Source: Leguminivora glycinivorella
Taxonomy: Eukaryota > Arthropoda > Insecta > Lepidoptera > Tortricidae
Reading direction: 5' to 3'
Assembly (NCBI RefSeq): GCF_023078275.1
Contig: NC_062996.1
Span: 10,912,001-10,976,000, forward strand
DNA length: 64,000 nt
In this document: positions 13,401 to 28,400 of the stretch, in pieces
Layout of the letters: the number at the start of each line of letters is the position of its first letter
How positions within the stretch are numbered: the stretch's first letter is position 1
Made by a program: the position numbers and the translations under genes
Notes under the pieces: generated by a model
What the model saw: the letters and a program-made list of their open reading frames with translations, nothing else
Told to the model about the DNA's origin: nothing
Databases searched by the model: none

Positions 13401-16400
13401 TTATGTGTGGCTGAGGCTTTAGTGCAAATTTGGTTTCCCAGAGTATGTATTTCCACTTATTCCTACCTTCGGCCATCTCCTTGTCGAGTGCTGCCATCTC
13501 GGCCGCCTCTTGCAACTCTGCAGTTTCGTCGTTATGGTTGTCCAGGGCCTCTTGAGCTTCGCGGACCTGATCAACAAGTAAACAATACATATTACAACAT
13601 GTCTTAAATATTAAAAATATTTACCATTTCTGCCTTAACTTCCAAGAAACCTCACCTATTTTAATAAGAATAAGAAAAATAGTTATTATTCAGTATCTAG
13701 TATCTAACGCATAAAGACGGGCATTTTCGAATCACATTTTTTTTTAATGTGGGTAAATTTTATGTTTTCCCTACTCAGAATCACGAGCCCTTTCGATCTA
13801 GGATAAAAACGAGAGACAAAAAAATGGTCCCAAAATGTTGTATCATTTTGCATACTTTCCACTTTGTAACCGATGTGCAAAGTGTTTGAAAAATAGTAAA
13901 GAAGTGGAAAAATTTTATCTGAGACGCTTTTTTCCGCCTAGTAAGATCGAAAGTGCTCGTAGAATCACATTTTAGTAGGAAAAACATTTTTACCTATTTT
14001 AGGGAAAAAGTTATTGAATCTTTATTCTAGAAAACGCCCAGACACAAATAATATCTTATTTTTTACACTTACTTAGGTAATTTTCTTTGTCATTCCTTCC
14101 TCGATATGTATTGTAACTCTCCCATATTGCTTCGCCTTTTTTACAATTACAACTTGTAATTCCTCTAAAATACTTTTTAATAAGAACATACAAGAAGAAA
14201 ACTTATATTAACAAGTAACTAAGGCTAAAAGACACTCATTACTGAAAAAGATAATTTTTTCTTTGTCATTCCTCGACGTATAACAGTACTCACCTCTTGC
14301 TTCGCCCTCTGTAAGTCCCTCTGCAGTTGCGCTTGCGATTCCATAATGCGCGCTTTGAACTCATTGGCCTGTTCCAACTGCAGACGCACGCGTTCCAACT
14401 CGCGGAGACGCTCGCGATCCTCGGCGCGTTTTACTCGTAGCGTTTCGAGTTTCTCCTTTAGGTCTTCTACTTCGGATTTTAGTTGGGTTATCTGAAAAAC
14501 AATAATGGATATTAATTTAAACGACTAGGGAACAAATCAAATTATTTTATTGAATATTTTTTGATTTGTTCTTTTTCAAGTAGTCACACAAATAAATTAT
14601 AAATTGAAATAGATATCATACACGAAAGAAAAAAAAACGACAAGGCCCACTGGTGGCCGAGCCGGGAATCGAACCCGGATCTTCAGCTTCCGCGGCTAAC
14701 GTCATTACCACTAGACTAGGTGGGCGGGTGGAAATGGAACTATTTTTTTATAATACCAACACTTAACTTAACTTATAAATGCATGCACGTTTCTTAGAAA
14801 TAAACAGATTAAATTTTAATTTTTTTTTTTTTAACTGTTCTTTTATAAGTGTCAAAATCTGTCAAAATAGTTGCCACATGCCAAACGGTTTACATATATT
14901 TGCCCCTATTGTTTTCTACTCTTTTTTGCCAGCCTGTACATTTCATGTTTTACTCAAGTTTAATAAACAAAATTTCTTCTACTCCATGTAACACTGTCCT
15001 GTCACGGTCGCCAAATAAAATCCATCACTTTACCTCTTGTTGTGCTTGTGTTGGCCAGCCTGTCTTCAGCGTGAGGTGTTGGGTCTGGCGAAGTGATGCT
15101 CTGACCCGATGTGTATTGCCATAGTGGGTGAATCAACTTTTTCTTGCTTTTTGCAAGAATTGCCCATACTTATTATTACCTCTACTTTTGTGAGTTTTAA
15201 CCTGGTCATCGTGAATAAAGATCCTTATTTTTATTTTACATTAGGGATTAAAAAAAAAAATTTACAATTAAATCTATATGTGACCCAGTGGAAGAGACAC
15301 TTTCTTCATACAAAAGTGAGGGACAGCTATGTCCACTGGGTCATTGCTCGAAATTAGGTAATAAAATGGCAAATCCTATAAAAACATGATGTATTGCATA
15401 GCTTGTATATCTGTTTTTAATATAATAAGTATAAACTAATTACACTAAATCCAAATCCAAATTAAATTTTCTGACCACATGTAGTCGAAGTATGCGTAAT
15501 TTTGCTGGCAAAGGAAAGTTGATTCACCCGTATACACGAACGATTCATTCTCACATGTGTTGCGTACATACACGGCGCACACACATACATACCGCGCGGC
15601 GTACTTTTGTTAGAAGAGTTACTACTGTGTACTGCGGAGTTAGTCTCCACAGAGGCAGTCTAGTTGCTATGGTTACCTCTTGTTGTGCTTGTAAGTTGGC
15701 CAGCCTGTCTTCTGCGTGCGGAGTCGGGGCTGGCGAAGTGATGCTCTGTCCTGGCGTGTATTGCAGAGTTAGTGTCTCCAACTCTCCACGGAACCAGTCT
15801 GGTTGCTATGGTTACCTCTTGTTGTGCTTGCAAGTTGGCCAGCCTGTCTTCAGCGTGTGGTGTCGGGGCTGGCGAAGTGATGCTCTGCCCTGGCGTGTAT
15901 TGCGGAGTTAGTGTCTCCACAAAACCAGTCTGAAAAAAAACATGAATAAAATTAACACTTTCCGAACTTCAGGGTGGAAAATTCTACAATCTTAGAATCG
16001 AACAATCCAAATTTTTCATCACCTGAAGTCTGAACGCAACTTCGACTACGTAGAATTGAAATTTGGTAATTTTCCCAGCATCAAAATACGTCCATAACAG
16101 ATTTTGTATTCGGTTCAATAGGAAAGGCAACTGCCGTTTATCTATAGAAACGTTTTACCGTTTCTTTCATTACAGATCGACATAATAGGAAATTATAGTA
16201 CATTACGATACAAGTGCGTAAAAAAGGAAGTTCGAAACGAGTGGCGATAAATTAAAACACGACCGAAGGGAGTGTTTTAAATCGGCACGAGTTACGAATT
16301 TCCTTTTCGCACGTTTATCGTACGACGTTTTTCAGTACAGGTGAGCCTCCGAAGTTTCGACCTGCCATAAAATGAACCACTTCTCGCACTAGCGCGTAAA

Positions 16401-19400
16401 AAAAACACCATCTGTACTGAAAAATAACATTACATTACATTACATTATAGTAGTAGTAGTAGTAACTCTTTATTGTACAAAAACACATTAAAAAAATAGC
16501 ATACATTGAGATGTGAAGTACAAAGGCGAACTTATCCCTTTGAGGGATCTCTTCCAGTTAACCTTTGAGTAAATAAGAGAGAAAACTTGAAGAGGGTAAC
16601 AAATTTCGCAATTAGAATTATTATTAATTCCGCATTATTTAATGTATAATTACCATAACCGCTTTATTTAACTCTTCTTGATATTTCAATTATTGTAAAC
16701 ATCAAAAGCAAAAACTTATTCAACCAACGGAGCGGCAGCTGATTTATAGTACTCACCTCGACAAATGACGCGCGCTTCGCCGCCTGGTCGGGCGACGCGG
16801 CTCGCTCGGCCGTCGGCGAAGCATACGAGGTTAGCGACTGGCGACTGCTCGCTAGCGAAGTGCGTGAGCTGAAATTTATTATGTGATGTAACTCAGAGAA
16901 ATGAAGTAACGGATAGTACTGCCCCCATAGCGTGTGGGTGAATCAACTTTTTCTTATCCATCATTAACAACATTTTAATTTAAGGATTTATATTTAGCAA
17001 AGTCGATTTTTTGTGACCACCAGAGTCGGTGCAAGTAAGGCTGGTTTTGGTGTCACTCGGATCCGCACGAGCAATTTATTTTATTCAAGTTGATAATCAA
17101 AACCAAGTGCGGGTAGTTCGAAAAACTCGCGCGGCTGTCAGAGGGTGTTGATGTCATTTCAAGCCAGTCTTCTCCGAGACCACGGGGACAACGCCGTCCC
17201 TGAAACGTTGGAGGTCAGTTTAATATGTAATCATACGCGAATAAGTCCCGATTTTAAAAATAATTATGTGTAATAATCGTAAAAGTTTAAAACAGTGTTC
17301 TATGAGTGTTATTCTTTCTAATCTTCTGGTTGAAATAGAGTAACAACAAGAAATAGTTGATCCACCCAAGTAATTGTACAGAAAAATAGCATAATACATT
17401 TGAAGCACTGAAAAAGAAAACAAGAAATGCAAAATAAAGAACGCGCTGCAAATACGATACATGAGTGCATACTTATTTCTAAAATAACATTAATAATACA
17501 AGGTAAAAAAAAAAGTTTAAAGGCATATAATAGACATCGTATTCCAGTTAGGAAAAAGAAAAGCATTTTTAAAATGAAGAACATTAATATTAATTGCCTG
17601 TTTTCCAAATATTTGCACGCCTGCATGCAGACTGAATACACGGATTTATTTATTTTGTAACACCTTATAACTGTGTTCTATGCAAATAAATTCTTTGAAT
17701 CTTTTTGAATCTTCAAACAACAACAGTCTCTACTACGCACTTTTTTTTACTTTTTTTTCTTTTTCCTATTAAGAAAACGGTAAAATTTTACTGAAAACTT
17801 AAATATACAGCAGTATCTAATATTTTTCGAGAACAAGCTTTAATACAGGATTTAAAAGAACAGAAAACTATAATTTACATTGAGGCTACTACAATAAATA
17901 AGCTAGACTATAGCAAGAACTGTAACCCAGAAAAAACTTCTTTCAAAAATTATGTTCACTAAAACAGCGAAAAATAAAAAAAAAGCTTAAAATATATTGG
18001 GCTGTCTTTCCGTAGCAGAAACATACTACTCAGTTGAGACTATTCATAAGCATAGTTCAATAAGTTTTTTGCAAAAAAAAAAAACATTTTTGTCACAAGC
18101 TTTTATCGCCGACTGTACCTTTCTTTCAACAGTCATCTACTGCTCTCCGAGACGTTTCTAAAAACTCGATGGGGATACGACGTTTCATAGGAACTCTCCT
18201 ATGACCACCTTTCTGCTCCATCATCAGATCAGCTCCATGATACCATAATATTACATTGTCACGTGATTTACATATGTATGTGTGCAAAATTTCAGCTCAA
18301 TCGGCATCCGGGAAGTGGGTCAAATTTAGCTTCTACGTTTTGACGCACTACATACTAACAAGGCAAGTTGAATAAAAGCTTGTAAAAAGTATGTAATCTA
18401 ATGTAATCTAATAAATATTGTATTTTCCGTTTGGCCATACATATAGAACGAAACAAAACCATATAAAAAAAATAATCGTCCAAGCATATGATACAATGCG
18501 TGTACTGCGCATAGCGTGCATACTCGTATATAGTGACATCCCACGATTAAAGGTACCTTATGGCTTTACCAAAGACATATATCTACTTACCTAGGAACCA
18601 TTGAGAAAAAGCAAAGAGAATCAAGTATTATAGAGAGTTACTGTCAAAGTAAAATGTGTAACCACAGTGCATAGACTGCCATCTCTCGACACAGACTTGA
18701 AACGTTTGAACCTTAGTTTTGACAATTTGGTCCATATTATAAGCTTGATATGTGTTAAAATGTCAAATGTTAATATTAGCGCCATCTAGCCGAGCGTCCC
18801 GTAAAGGTGTAATGCCATCTAGGCCACCGTTCCTTTTCCTGTATAGTACTGAGGTACGTTTTTGTCTTAGACTTTATCTGTCTATACGGATTTTTTTTTA
18901 TGAAATAGGCAGCAAACGAGCAGACGAGCCGCCTGATGGAAAGCAGTCATCGCCGCCCATGGACATAGTAACATCAGGGGAGTCACCTATGCGTTGCCGA
19001 CCTTTAAGAACCCTAAATACCTGCTTCTTGAAGAACCCCATGTCATAGCGCAAGGGGAACACCTCAGAAGGTAGCTCATTCCACAACTTGCATGTTCTGG
19101 GCAAAAACGAGCGAGAGGCCCGTTTGTTTTTGGTTTGCCACGTATCTAGAAAGTGAGGATGAACTTTGTTTCTTTGGCGGAAGGTGCGGTGATAAAAGAT
19201 ATTACATATGTCTTTGGAAAAAGGTATGGTCAACTAAATAGCGCTATACAATTTTAAGTATCTATAGCGCTATTTAGTTGTATGCGTATAACAGCTAGAT
19301 GGCGCTAATATTAATATTTATCAATGTTAACACATATCAAGTTTAGAATATGGGCCAAATTAGCAAACTGAGGTTCAAAAGTTTTAAGCACGTGTCGAGA

Positions 19401-22400
19401 GATGGCAGTCTATGCACTGTGATTACACATTTTACTTCGACAGTAACTCTCTATATACGTAATCCTCTTTGGTTTTACTATAATGCTGTGTAATTTATTT
19501 GTCTATTAAATACAGTTCATATACATACAATCACGCCTGTATCCCATAAAGGGGTAGGCAGAGCACATGAACTACTCAAGTTTCAGTGTCACTCTTGGCA
19601 AAAAGGGGTTGAAAGAAAACGAAACTGTGACACTGCAGTGACAGGTTGCCAGCCTCTCGCCTACGCCACAATTTAACCCATATCCCACAGTCGACTTCTA
19701 CGACACCCACGGGAAGAAAGGGGGTGGTGAAATTCTTAACCCGTCACCACACGGGCACATATATTAATCATATATTAATGACTTGCTTATGTGGTGACGG
19801 GTTAAGAATTTCACAACCCCCTTTCTTCCCGTGGGTGTCGTAGAAGGCGACTATGGGATATGGGTTAAATTGTGGCGTAGGCGAGAGGCTGGCAACCTGT
19901 CACTGCAATGTCACAGTTTCGTTTTCTTTCAACCCCTTATTTGCCAAGAATCACTGAAGCTTTAGTAGTTTCATGTGTTCTGCCTACCCCTTTATGGGAT
20001 ACAGGCGTGATTGTATGTATGTATGTATATTAATGACTTAAAAATGCAGTACTATGCGACAGCCATAAGGTACCTTTTCTCGCGGAGTCACAGTGACGTC
20101 TATAAACGTCGTTACCTCGACATGGAGAGTGTGCCCTTCGGCGCAGGCGTCGTCTTTCGCCGCACCCTTTATCATAATGTTATGTTATTTTTGTTAGTTT
20201 TAGTTAGAGTTACTGATACAGTTCATTGACCTTCCTACACGAAAAATTACAATGAGGAGGCACACCCAAAGGTTATAATCAGAGATCGGATTTTTGTGCG
20301 TCATCTCATACTAAAAGCACATCTCGGTCACTGGCGGTCAAATATATGAAATAAGCGCGTTCCTAGCACACATTCTAAGCTCGTGTAGGTGAACGCGTAC
20401 CATGCTTGTGTGAGTGAGATATGACAGGTCGACTGTTCGCGTTTTTGACATGCGGTAACTGTGAGGTAACCGAGAGGGGGTGGGCGGCACTTTCAGCGGG
20501 GAGCGGTAGTGGCCATACTGTACGATAGTACTCTTTATTATACTGTGCTAAAAGTCATTAAAATGACGTAAGTCACTAAGAATGTCGCAAATCCGTCCGA
20601 TCTCTGGTTATAACAGATGGAGCCACCCTATTACTCCATTGCACTTGCATTGCACAGATAAAGAATTTCATACGTGAGAGAAGATGATATATTTTTTCTC
20701 TCTCTCACATATGAATGACAGTGACATGCCTAGACACTTGCACAGGCGCCACCTGGCGGGATAAAATGTCAGTGTGCCTCCTCATAAGACTAGTTTAGAT
20801 ATGGACATAGAGAAATTGTAGGCTGTAGAGCATTGTATTTTTCGTCAGTGACATCTAGTGTCTAGTAGTAGCATTGTTAAATCCGCTAATTGACGCTAGG
20901 TGTCGACTGCGAGAATCATAAACATTTTGGTAAGAAATATGATGGATTCACAGTATTTTCTCTATTTTTAGGCATTTTCGCGCGAACAATCACAATTTTT
21001 TTTCTAATGTGGGTAAATTTTATGTTTTTCTAACTCAGAATTACGAGCCCTTTCGATCTAGGGTAAAAAACAAGAGACAAAAAAATGGTCCCAAAATTTT
21101 CTATTATTTTGCATAATTTCCACATTGTAACCGCTGTACATAGAAAGTGTTTGAAAAATAGTAAAGTGAAAAAATTAAATTTGGGCCGCTTTTTTAGGAT
21201 GGAAAGGGCTCGTGATTTTGAGTAGAAAAAACATAAAATTTAACTATTTTAGAAAAAAAGTTTTAGAATCTTTTTTCGCGAAAATGCTTTTATACCAAAA
21301 CGATCATATTTTGAAAGCGACGTTTTTAGTGACAAATCGGCAGTTTTTCATTTGATTTAAATGCTAATGTATACAAAGGTCAATGATTACATTGTAATTC
21401 TGATAAAAATATAGTAAAAAGGTAATTAAATTAATAATAAAAAGCTCATTTTAATACGAATTTCGTTAAAAAAAGTAACAAATTTATTATACCCAAATAC
21501 TATATTTTTTAAACAGTTTATTAAAGATTATTAAATAATAAATTAATAATATGTAAAATTAATATTGTCTAACACGAACATAGAAATATTAAAACATAAA
21601 ATAATTAGACATTTTTTTACTAAACTCTTAATGGGCGGGCATTTTCACAATTTGAGTCCCCCAATTAGCGTAAGTTATTGTTAACAAAAATTAACTCGCT
21701 GTCAGTTTTGTGACGACAATTAAGCATAAAATCTGTCTAAAAATTTACTTTTTTCATATTCTCAATGTGGATCGCTACAGTTTATGTAATTAACACAAAA
21801 GCAATATTTTTATTGAAATTTCATGCTTAATTATCCTCACAAGACTGTGAGTGAAAGTGAGTTATTTTTTCTTAGCAACTTACGCTAATTGGGGGGTCCC
21901 AAATTCTGAAAATGCTCTGAAATACTTAGGAATCTAGTAAGAAAAGTAAAAAATGGTCAAAATAACAATTATGTGCTGTTCATTTACATGTGTAGTAATA
22001 TTATTTACGGAACATAAAGAATACACGCATCCAAATTAATGAGAAAAAAATAATTAGTTAGTTACGTAATAGAAAATTATCTAAATGTCCAAATCATAGG
22101 CTTTGTATTTATGTTATCCACAACTTAATAACAAATGTTTTTGATAAACACACCAGCCCTTACTAGGATTCGAACCCGGCTCCTCCTGATTTGAAGACAA
22201 GAAAGCCGTCAAAGAAATAAGGCAGCTTACTTACTTATACGAATTTTATACGCGACATTTGTCTTGAGAACGGCACATAAAATAATATTATAAAATTATT
22301 AAAATTAATAATGAAACGCCTATGCTTCAGCTATGGGAATATCCGGAGGGTTTTTTTTTTATGATTTAAACTATATGTCACAATCACAAGATTTATTATA

Positions 22401-25400
22401 TCAGAAATTGCAGGATTTATCTAATTTATCCAACACAGAGTAAACACAAACTCACTCGACCAAAGTTAACCAAGAGGTCCTCGCTTCGAGCTGGATCACC
22501 ACCTTTTATAGCCTCTGGTAGTCAGGTAGCAACCCGGACTAGTTCCACCTGGTTACTAACTCACCCCTCATTAACTAATGACTTGGTAGCTAAATAATAA
22601 CCACGTTGGTGGAGGAGGCGGCTTGTTACAATAAAGACCTCAAAAGCTGATTTGGACATCAACATGATAATTTTCTATTGACTGAGCGTAGATATAATCG
22701 TAGTACTAGTTATAGACGCTCGAACAAGAAAAAAAGACATACAGACACTAAACTACACATCTATTTTATACTAGTGTGGGCTGGGATCGTCATAACATAA
22801 GTTAACTATAAAACTCCCGTGAGACTCATACATATTTAATAGTTATTTGTTTTACAAGGGGGCAAAGTCGTTGTTTAACCGCACGTGCCAATATTGATAC
22901 CCGAGCAAGCGAAAGATTCCGATATTGAACCGCGAGCGTAGCGAGTGGTTCAAAAAGTGGAATCTTGAGCGTTGCGAGAGTATCAAGGCACGAAGGTTAA
23001 ACAAACTTTGCCCCCGAGTGAAACACAAAATTTTTCACCACACCAACACGAACAAAATATAAAACATCAAAATAAATGAAATCCATCCATTAATTCAATA
23101 TTTATGATTTAAAATCATCATTTATAGGTAAAATCTAGCAGCCAGATTAAGACATTGAGTTAAACTTTGTATGAAATTACTTTGCCCCGTTGTGGATAAA
23201 ATGCAATTTTGATATCTGTTTTCGAATAGCAAAGAAAGCCTTTACCAGTTGGTGTGGTGAAAAAATATTTTATGGGTATGCGTCGCGCTCTCGACATGTA
23301 AAGGCGGGGTCGCTACTCTTGAGAAAGATCCTCGAAAATTGGATCGAAACATGTCGAACGCTATATCGACTTAATGCGTGAGTAACCCGCTTAAAATATT
23401 TTTAAATAACATAAGTTCATAAAAAATACAGTAGATGTAGTGTAGGGACGCCCGGCCGGAGGCAGGGGGGCTGTGTATCACTTGTTGTGTTCATTCAGCC
23501 CATAAAAAAAACAATAATGTCTAATGAAATAAAACTATGGAATCGGATTATATCGCGTATAATGAATTTACAATTCATCCCGACGTTTCGAACACTTTAC
23601 AGCGTTCGTGGTCAACGGGTGACTGAGGAGAAATTACAATGTGCAAAAGCTACCCACATACAAAAAATATTAATGAACCATGACCATAAATAATATAGAT
23701 TTTTAAGGCAGGTTCACACACTGTTAACAAAGCTAGTTATACAATATTCAAAAGAAATTACAATTACTATCTTAACCTCGTGGTGCCCAATGTACTTTCT
23801 AAAGTACATAATGGTTTCAATGGAATTTTAACTTTCATGTATACAAATAAAATATAATTTCTTTTGTTTCTAAAATTTTTCGAACAATTTAAATTGAATT
23901 CAATCTCAACTACAATAAGAATCAAAATTCCCTAGCAAAAATTTTGTATGGTGGGCGCTACGAGGATAAAACAATTAATTAATTAATCTATACAAAACTG
24001 ACAAAAACAAACTGCAAATGTCCACCATACAACACAAATGCCTCACAGTCTTGACGAGTCTTCGTAGTGTTTGTTATGTGTGGTGTAGTGTATGCGCGTT
24101 CTTAGGTGGTCGCATTTTAATGTATGGGATGGTATGATCTTATTATATTCCAGCAGTTCTCGAAAAGTTTGTACAAAAATTAAGGAAAAAGTTAAATTTG
24201 TTTTTATTATTCCTACTTTGTTACCAAGATTATTTTTATGAATTGAGATTTTAGTAAGTTTTATTTCGTCGTTAAGGTTCTCTAGTATGTATATTTTCTT
24301 AATTATAACAATTATCCTGTATATATCTTACGAAAGTCGAAATATATTACTAAAAGTTGGTAACAAAATAGGATCAATTAAAATTTGCTGACGTGGCTAT
24401 GTACAAAGTTGCCGGGAATTGCTCATTTAATCTATTAATAAATATAAATAGATATGACGATCTCACCCCACTAGACACCGCAACCAGTGCAAGATACTAC
24501 AGTGGTGGTACAGATTACTCACGTGGTGGGTCTAGAGCGCTGGGCCACTGTGATACTAGCGGAGAAAACACACGGTTAGAACCCACACTACTCTACTACT
24601 GACCATAGACTAATTCTATTTCATTTTTAATGGCACTATGCTTGACGCAGACTATCGTCACTACTTTGAAAAAATCTCGTATCTCACGCTGCTCCTCAAA
24701 GTTAAAACGCAGTAAGTCTATATGCATTCCATACATACTTACTATAATTTACTTTTTATTGACAGACGAAGATACAAGTTTTTTTAAAAGTAGTGACGAT
24801 ATGATGATCCGTTCCGTTAATTAAAAAAAATATATCTGATAACCTCCTATGGCACTGTTCCCACCGCGAGCTAGTAAGCTATGAGCTATCGGCTATAAAA
24901 ACGAACAAAAGATAATCACTCCCGTGCAAATAAAAGAGACGGCGATATTGATAGCTCACCGCTGGGCGAGTAACTATAAACATCGCCGTGTCTCTTTTAT
25001 TTGCACGGGAGTGATTATCTTTTGTTCGTTTTTATAGCCGATAGTTCATAGTTTACTAGCTCGCGGTGGGACCACTGCCTAAGGCTGCGTCATACAACTT
25101 AACAATACAATTTTTAAATTAAAAAAAACCGGACATAGTGGACCGATTTCCCAACAAACATGGCAAGAACACTCTCGTAAATTCAGCTTCTAAATGAAAA
25201 AAAAAACTAAATCTAATTCGGTTCATCCGTTCGGTGGCTACATTGCGACAGACAGACACATACATTTCTAAATAAAAAAATGTGTATCAAAAAAGCCCAA
25301 AAACATTTAACAATATCAGTTAACTGCCATAGGGATCACCATAGCCAGCGTCAAATTCATTTATTTTCGTAAGCGACATCTAGTGACAAGTAGCGGAATT

Positions 25401-28400
25401 ATCAGTACCGCTACTTGACACTAGATGGCATGACGAACGAAAACCAAGCGAAGAACACACGGTTAGAACCCACACTACTAATAGTAGTACTATCTACTTA
25501 TGAATTTTACAACTAAAGTAGTTTACACACTTTCAAAACATCTGACAAGTGGGTTTTGAGATTGTGTCTAAAACCGTCATTAACAGTAACTAAAGAAAAA
25601 ACAATCGATATATGTAGAGTCAACCAAATCTTGGCACTAAATAGCGTCCTTGCGTTATTCCGGCATTTGCCACGGCTCATGGGAGCCTGGGGTCCGCTTT
25701 GACAACTAATTCCACGATTTGGCTAAGGCACTAGTTTTTACGAAAGCGACTGCCATCTGACCTTCCAACCCGAAGGGTAACTAGGCCTTATTGGGATTAG
25801 TTCGGTTTCCTCACGGTGTTTTCCTTCACCGAAAAGCGACTGGCAAATATCAAATGACATTTCGCACATAAGTTCAGAAAAACTGATTGGTACGAGCTGA
25901 AAATTGATAGAAAATGTAGGGGCGAAAAGAAAATTTAATTCTCATAGAAAATTTGAATGTCACGCCATTTTTTGCAGGGTTCGAGGATATATATCAATGG
26001 ATATATATCAAGATATATATCCGATAAACATCGGATATATATCCAGCGGCGTTCGACAATATATATCAATGGATATAAATATCCGATATTTATCATTTGT
26101 TTATAAACATTGCAACACAAAAATGGTTTTTAAAAATGTTACATTGTTAAAAATATAGTTTTTTGTGTTTGTTACTGATTTTTTACTAAATGTTATGTTT
26201 TTTAGTAGAAATTTCCTTATTTAAAGTTGTATTCATAAATAGTGCAACAAAATAATATGCCTTCCATACAAAATGGATATATATCAAAGTGGATATATAT
26301 CCGATATATATCATAAATATCCGATATTTTGATATTTATTATAAATATCGGATATTTTCGAACCCTGATTTTTTGTGCCAAGTTTTGGTTGACCGTCTAT
26401 AATTTCCATTATTTAGATTTAGACAAATGTAAGGAGTAAACTCAAAGACGAGATCGTCTCAAAATCCACTTGTTCAAATAGATTTATATTGGAAATGGAA
26501 AATAAATCTCTACAGGCATAGTCCATACAGAACAATGTGCCTCGCGAAACACCTCGATCTGTGTAGACATGCCCTTATATTAAGAGTCCCGTGAAACACC
26601 AGTATAGTTAAAGAAATAAGCTACTAAATGTTAATTTAGCTCTAAAAAGGGTCAGAATAAAACACATTTTCTAGACACATACTACACCGTGTTTTTTTTG
26701 TTTTCCGTTAAATTCGACATGTCGTTAGGTAGGTTCATTATCAGGAACCAGCCTGTATATCGTCACTACTTTTAAAAAAACTTGTATCTTCGTCTGTCAA
26801 TGAAAAGAAAATTGTAGTAAGTATGTATGGAATGCATATACACTTACTGCGTTTTAACTTTGAGGAACAGCGTGAGATACGAGATTTTTTAAAAGTAGTG
26901 ACGATATCACTTTTAGTTAAATTCGCAAAAAAAATTCTTTTCGTCGTTTTCATACATAATAAATGAATTAATTAGTGTGAAAGAACCTTAAGAATAATAT
27001 TCAAGTTAGTGTCAAGTGATTGACGGCACATGTCAAAAAAAAACATTGGGAAGTGGTAAAGGCTGTCACACACGTTCAGTAATTATTTTTATTTTATTAA
27101 TAACTCGATAACCGTAAGAGTTAAGACGCTAATTTCTTAGAGAAATTAATTGTATTTAGTTTAAAGAACCATCCTTTAAAGTTAACGGAATTCAATAAAA
27201 ACAGGGTGTATGTGGCACATAATATGTATTGATCCTAAGATTCTAAATCTAAATTTTTGTCTTAAATTCAATAGTCACTTTAACAACCATATCAATTTTC
27301 ACGTGGAAAAGATACTGTCAAATAGAGACTTGAACTCACGATCCCAAAAAGGACGCAATCAAAAAAAGTTGAGAAACAGTCTCAGCCAAGGCTCATCAAC
27401 TCTTAAATATATTCTAAGCTTAATAACATCAATTTGGACACTATTTGCTTGTTAAAATTTTGCCCATTTAAAATCCTATTGAATACACGGTGCTCGTGAG
27501 CATTACAATGGATTTTAACCACGCATTTCTGAGGCCAAAAGAATTTTTTTTTATACACAGATGAAAAAAAAATTGTAATTTTTTTACTTTTTTTTTAAAT
27601 GTATTTTCACATAAAAATTAAATTTTATTCATAAAACTGGCACTTAAAAAGAGTTTTAACGTTTTTTTCATCTAAAAACCTAATTTTTGAAAGGTTTATA
27701 TCTCAATTTTTGAGACTTTTCTCCATAATGGCATCAACGCCGTTAAAAAAGCCTTTTGTACTGAGTAAGATTTTTTTTTTAATTGGTAGTAACTCTGATA
27801 CTAGGCGAAATCCAGAAAAGTATTTATGACATTTTAGTCTCAAAATGGGATCAGGAATATGCTGTTAAAATCTGTCGCAACGCTTACGAATACCGTGCAT
27901 AATTCTAGCAACTTTTCCGGCTATTTTAATTCTAACATTTTTATTTCTGGCAACACTAGCGGTAGACTGGCAATACAAAAGAAAAAGATGACTTGCTTGT
28001 AGTGAATGTATATTGTGTACCATTTTGTGCTCCTATCCGGGCTCGGAGTGGCTGGATGAGGACTGAGTGATAAAATAACTATAAACTGTTGTCTCGCTAG
28101 ATTTTGCTTAAGAAAATAGAAATTTTAGTACTTTTGTACGAAAGTAAGGGACTGTCCACACTCAAGAGACGCATGTCCGCCGACGCGGAACGGACGTCAG
28201 CGCCACGCCGCTTGGATGTAATTAAAAAAAACGTCTCCTCAGTACATTTTGTATAGGAAGGACGCGCAAGGGACGTCGCTTGGCGCGCCCCAGTGGGGGC
28301 GCGTCTTACGTCTTTCCTATACAAAATGTACTGAGGAGACCTTTTTTTAAAATTACATTCAGGCGGCGTGGCGCTGACGTCCGTTTCGCGTCGGCGGACA

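Larger units (their letters stand above)
25615..26401. mobile_element. MITE (TATAGACGGTCAACCAAA family) split by two later insertions
   Basis: Left end GTCAACCAAATCTTGGCAC and right end GTGCCAAGTTTTGGTTGAC are inverted. Uninterrupted relatives: 56141-56376 and 58204-58432. The SINE body 25645-25905 and a hAT MITE lie inside. Confidence 0.75.

Noticed and set aside
14643..14728. Functional tRNA gene
   Set aside because: A and B boxes are present but the acceptor arm and downstream T-run are wrong; it continues as a SINE body.
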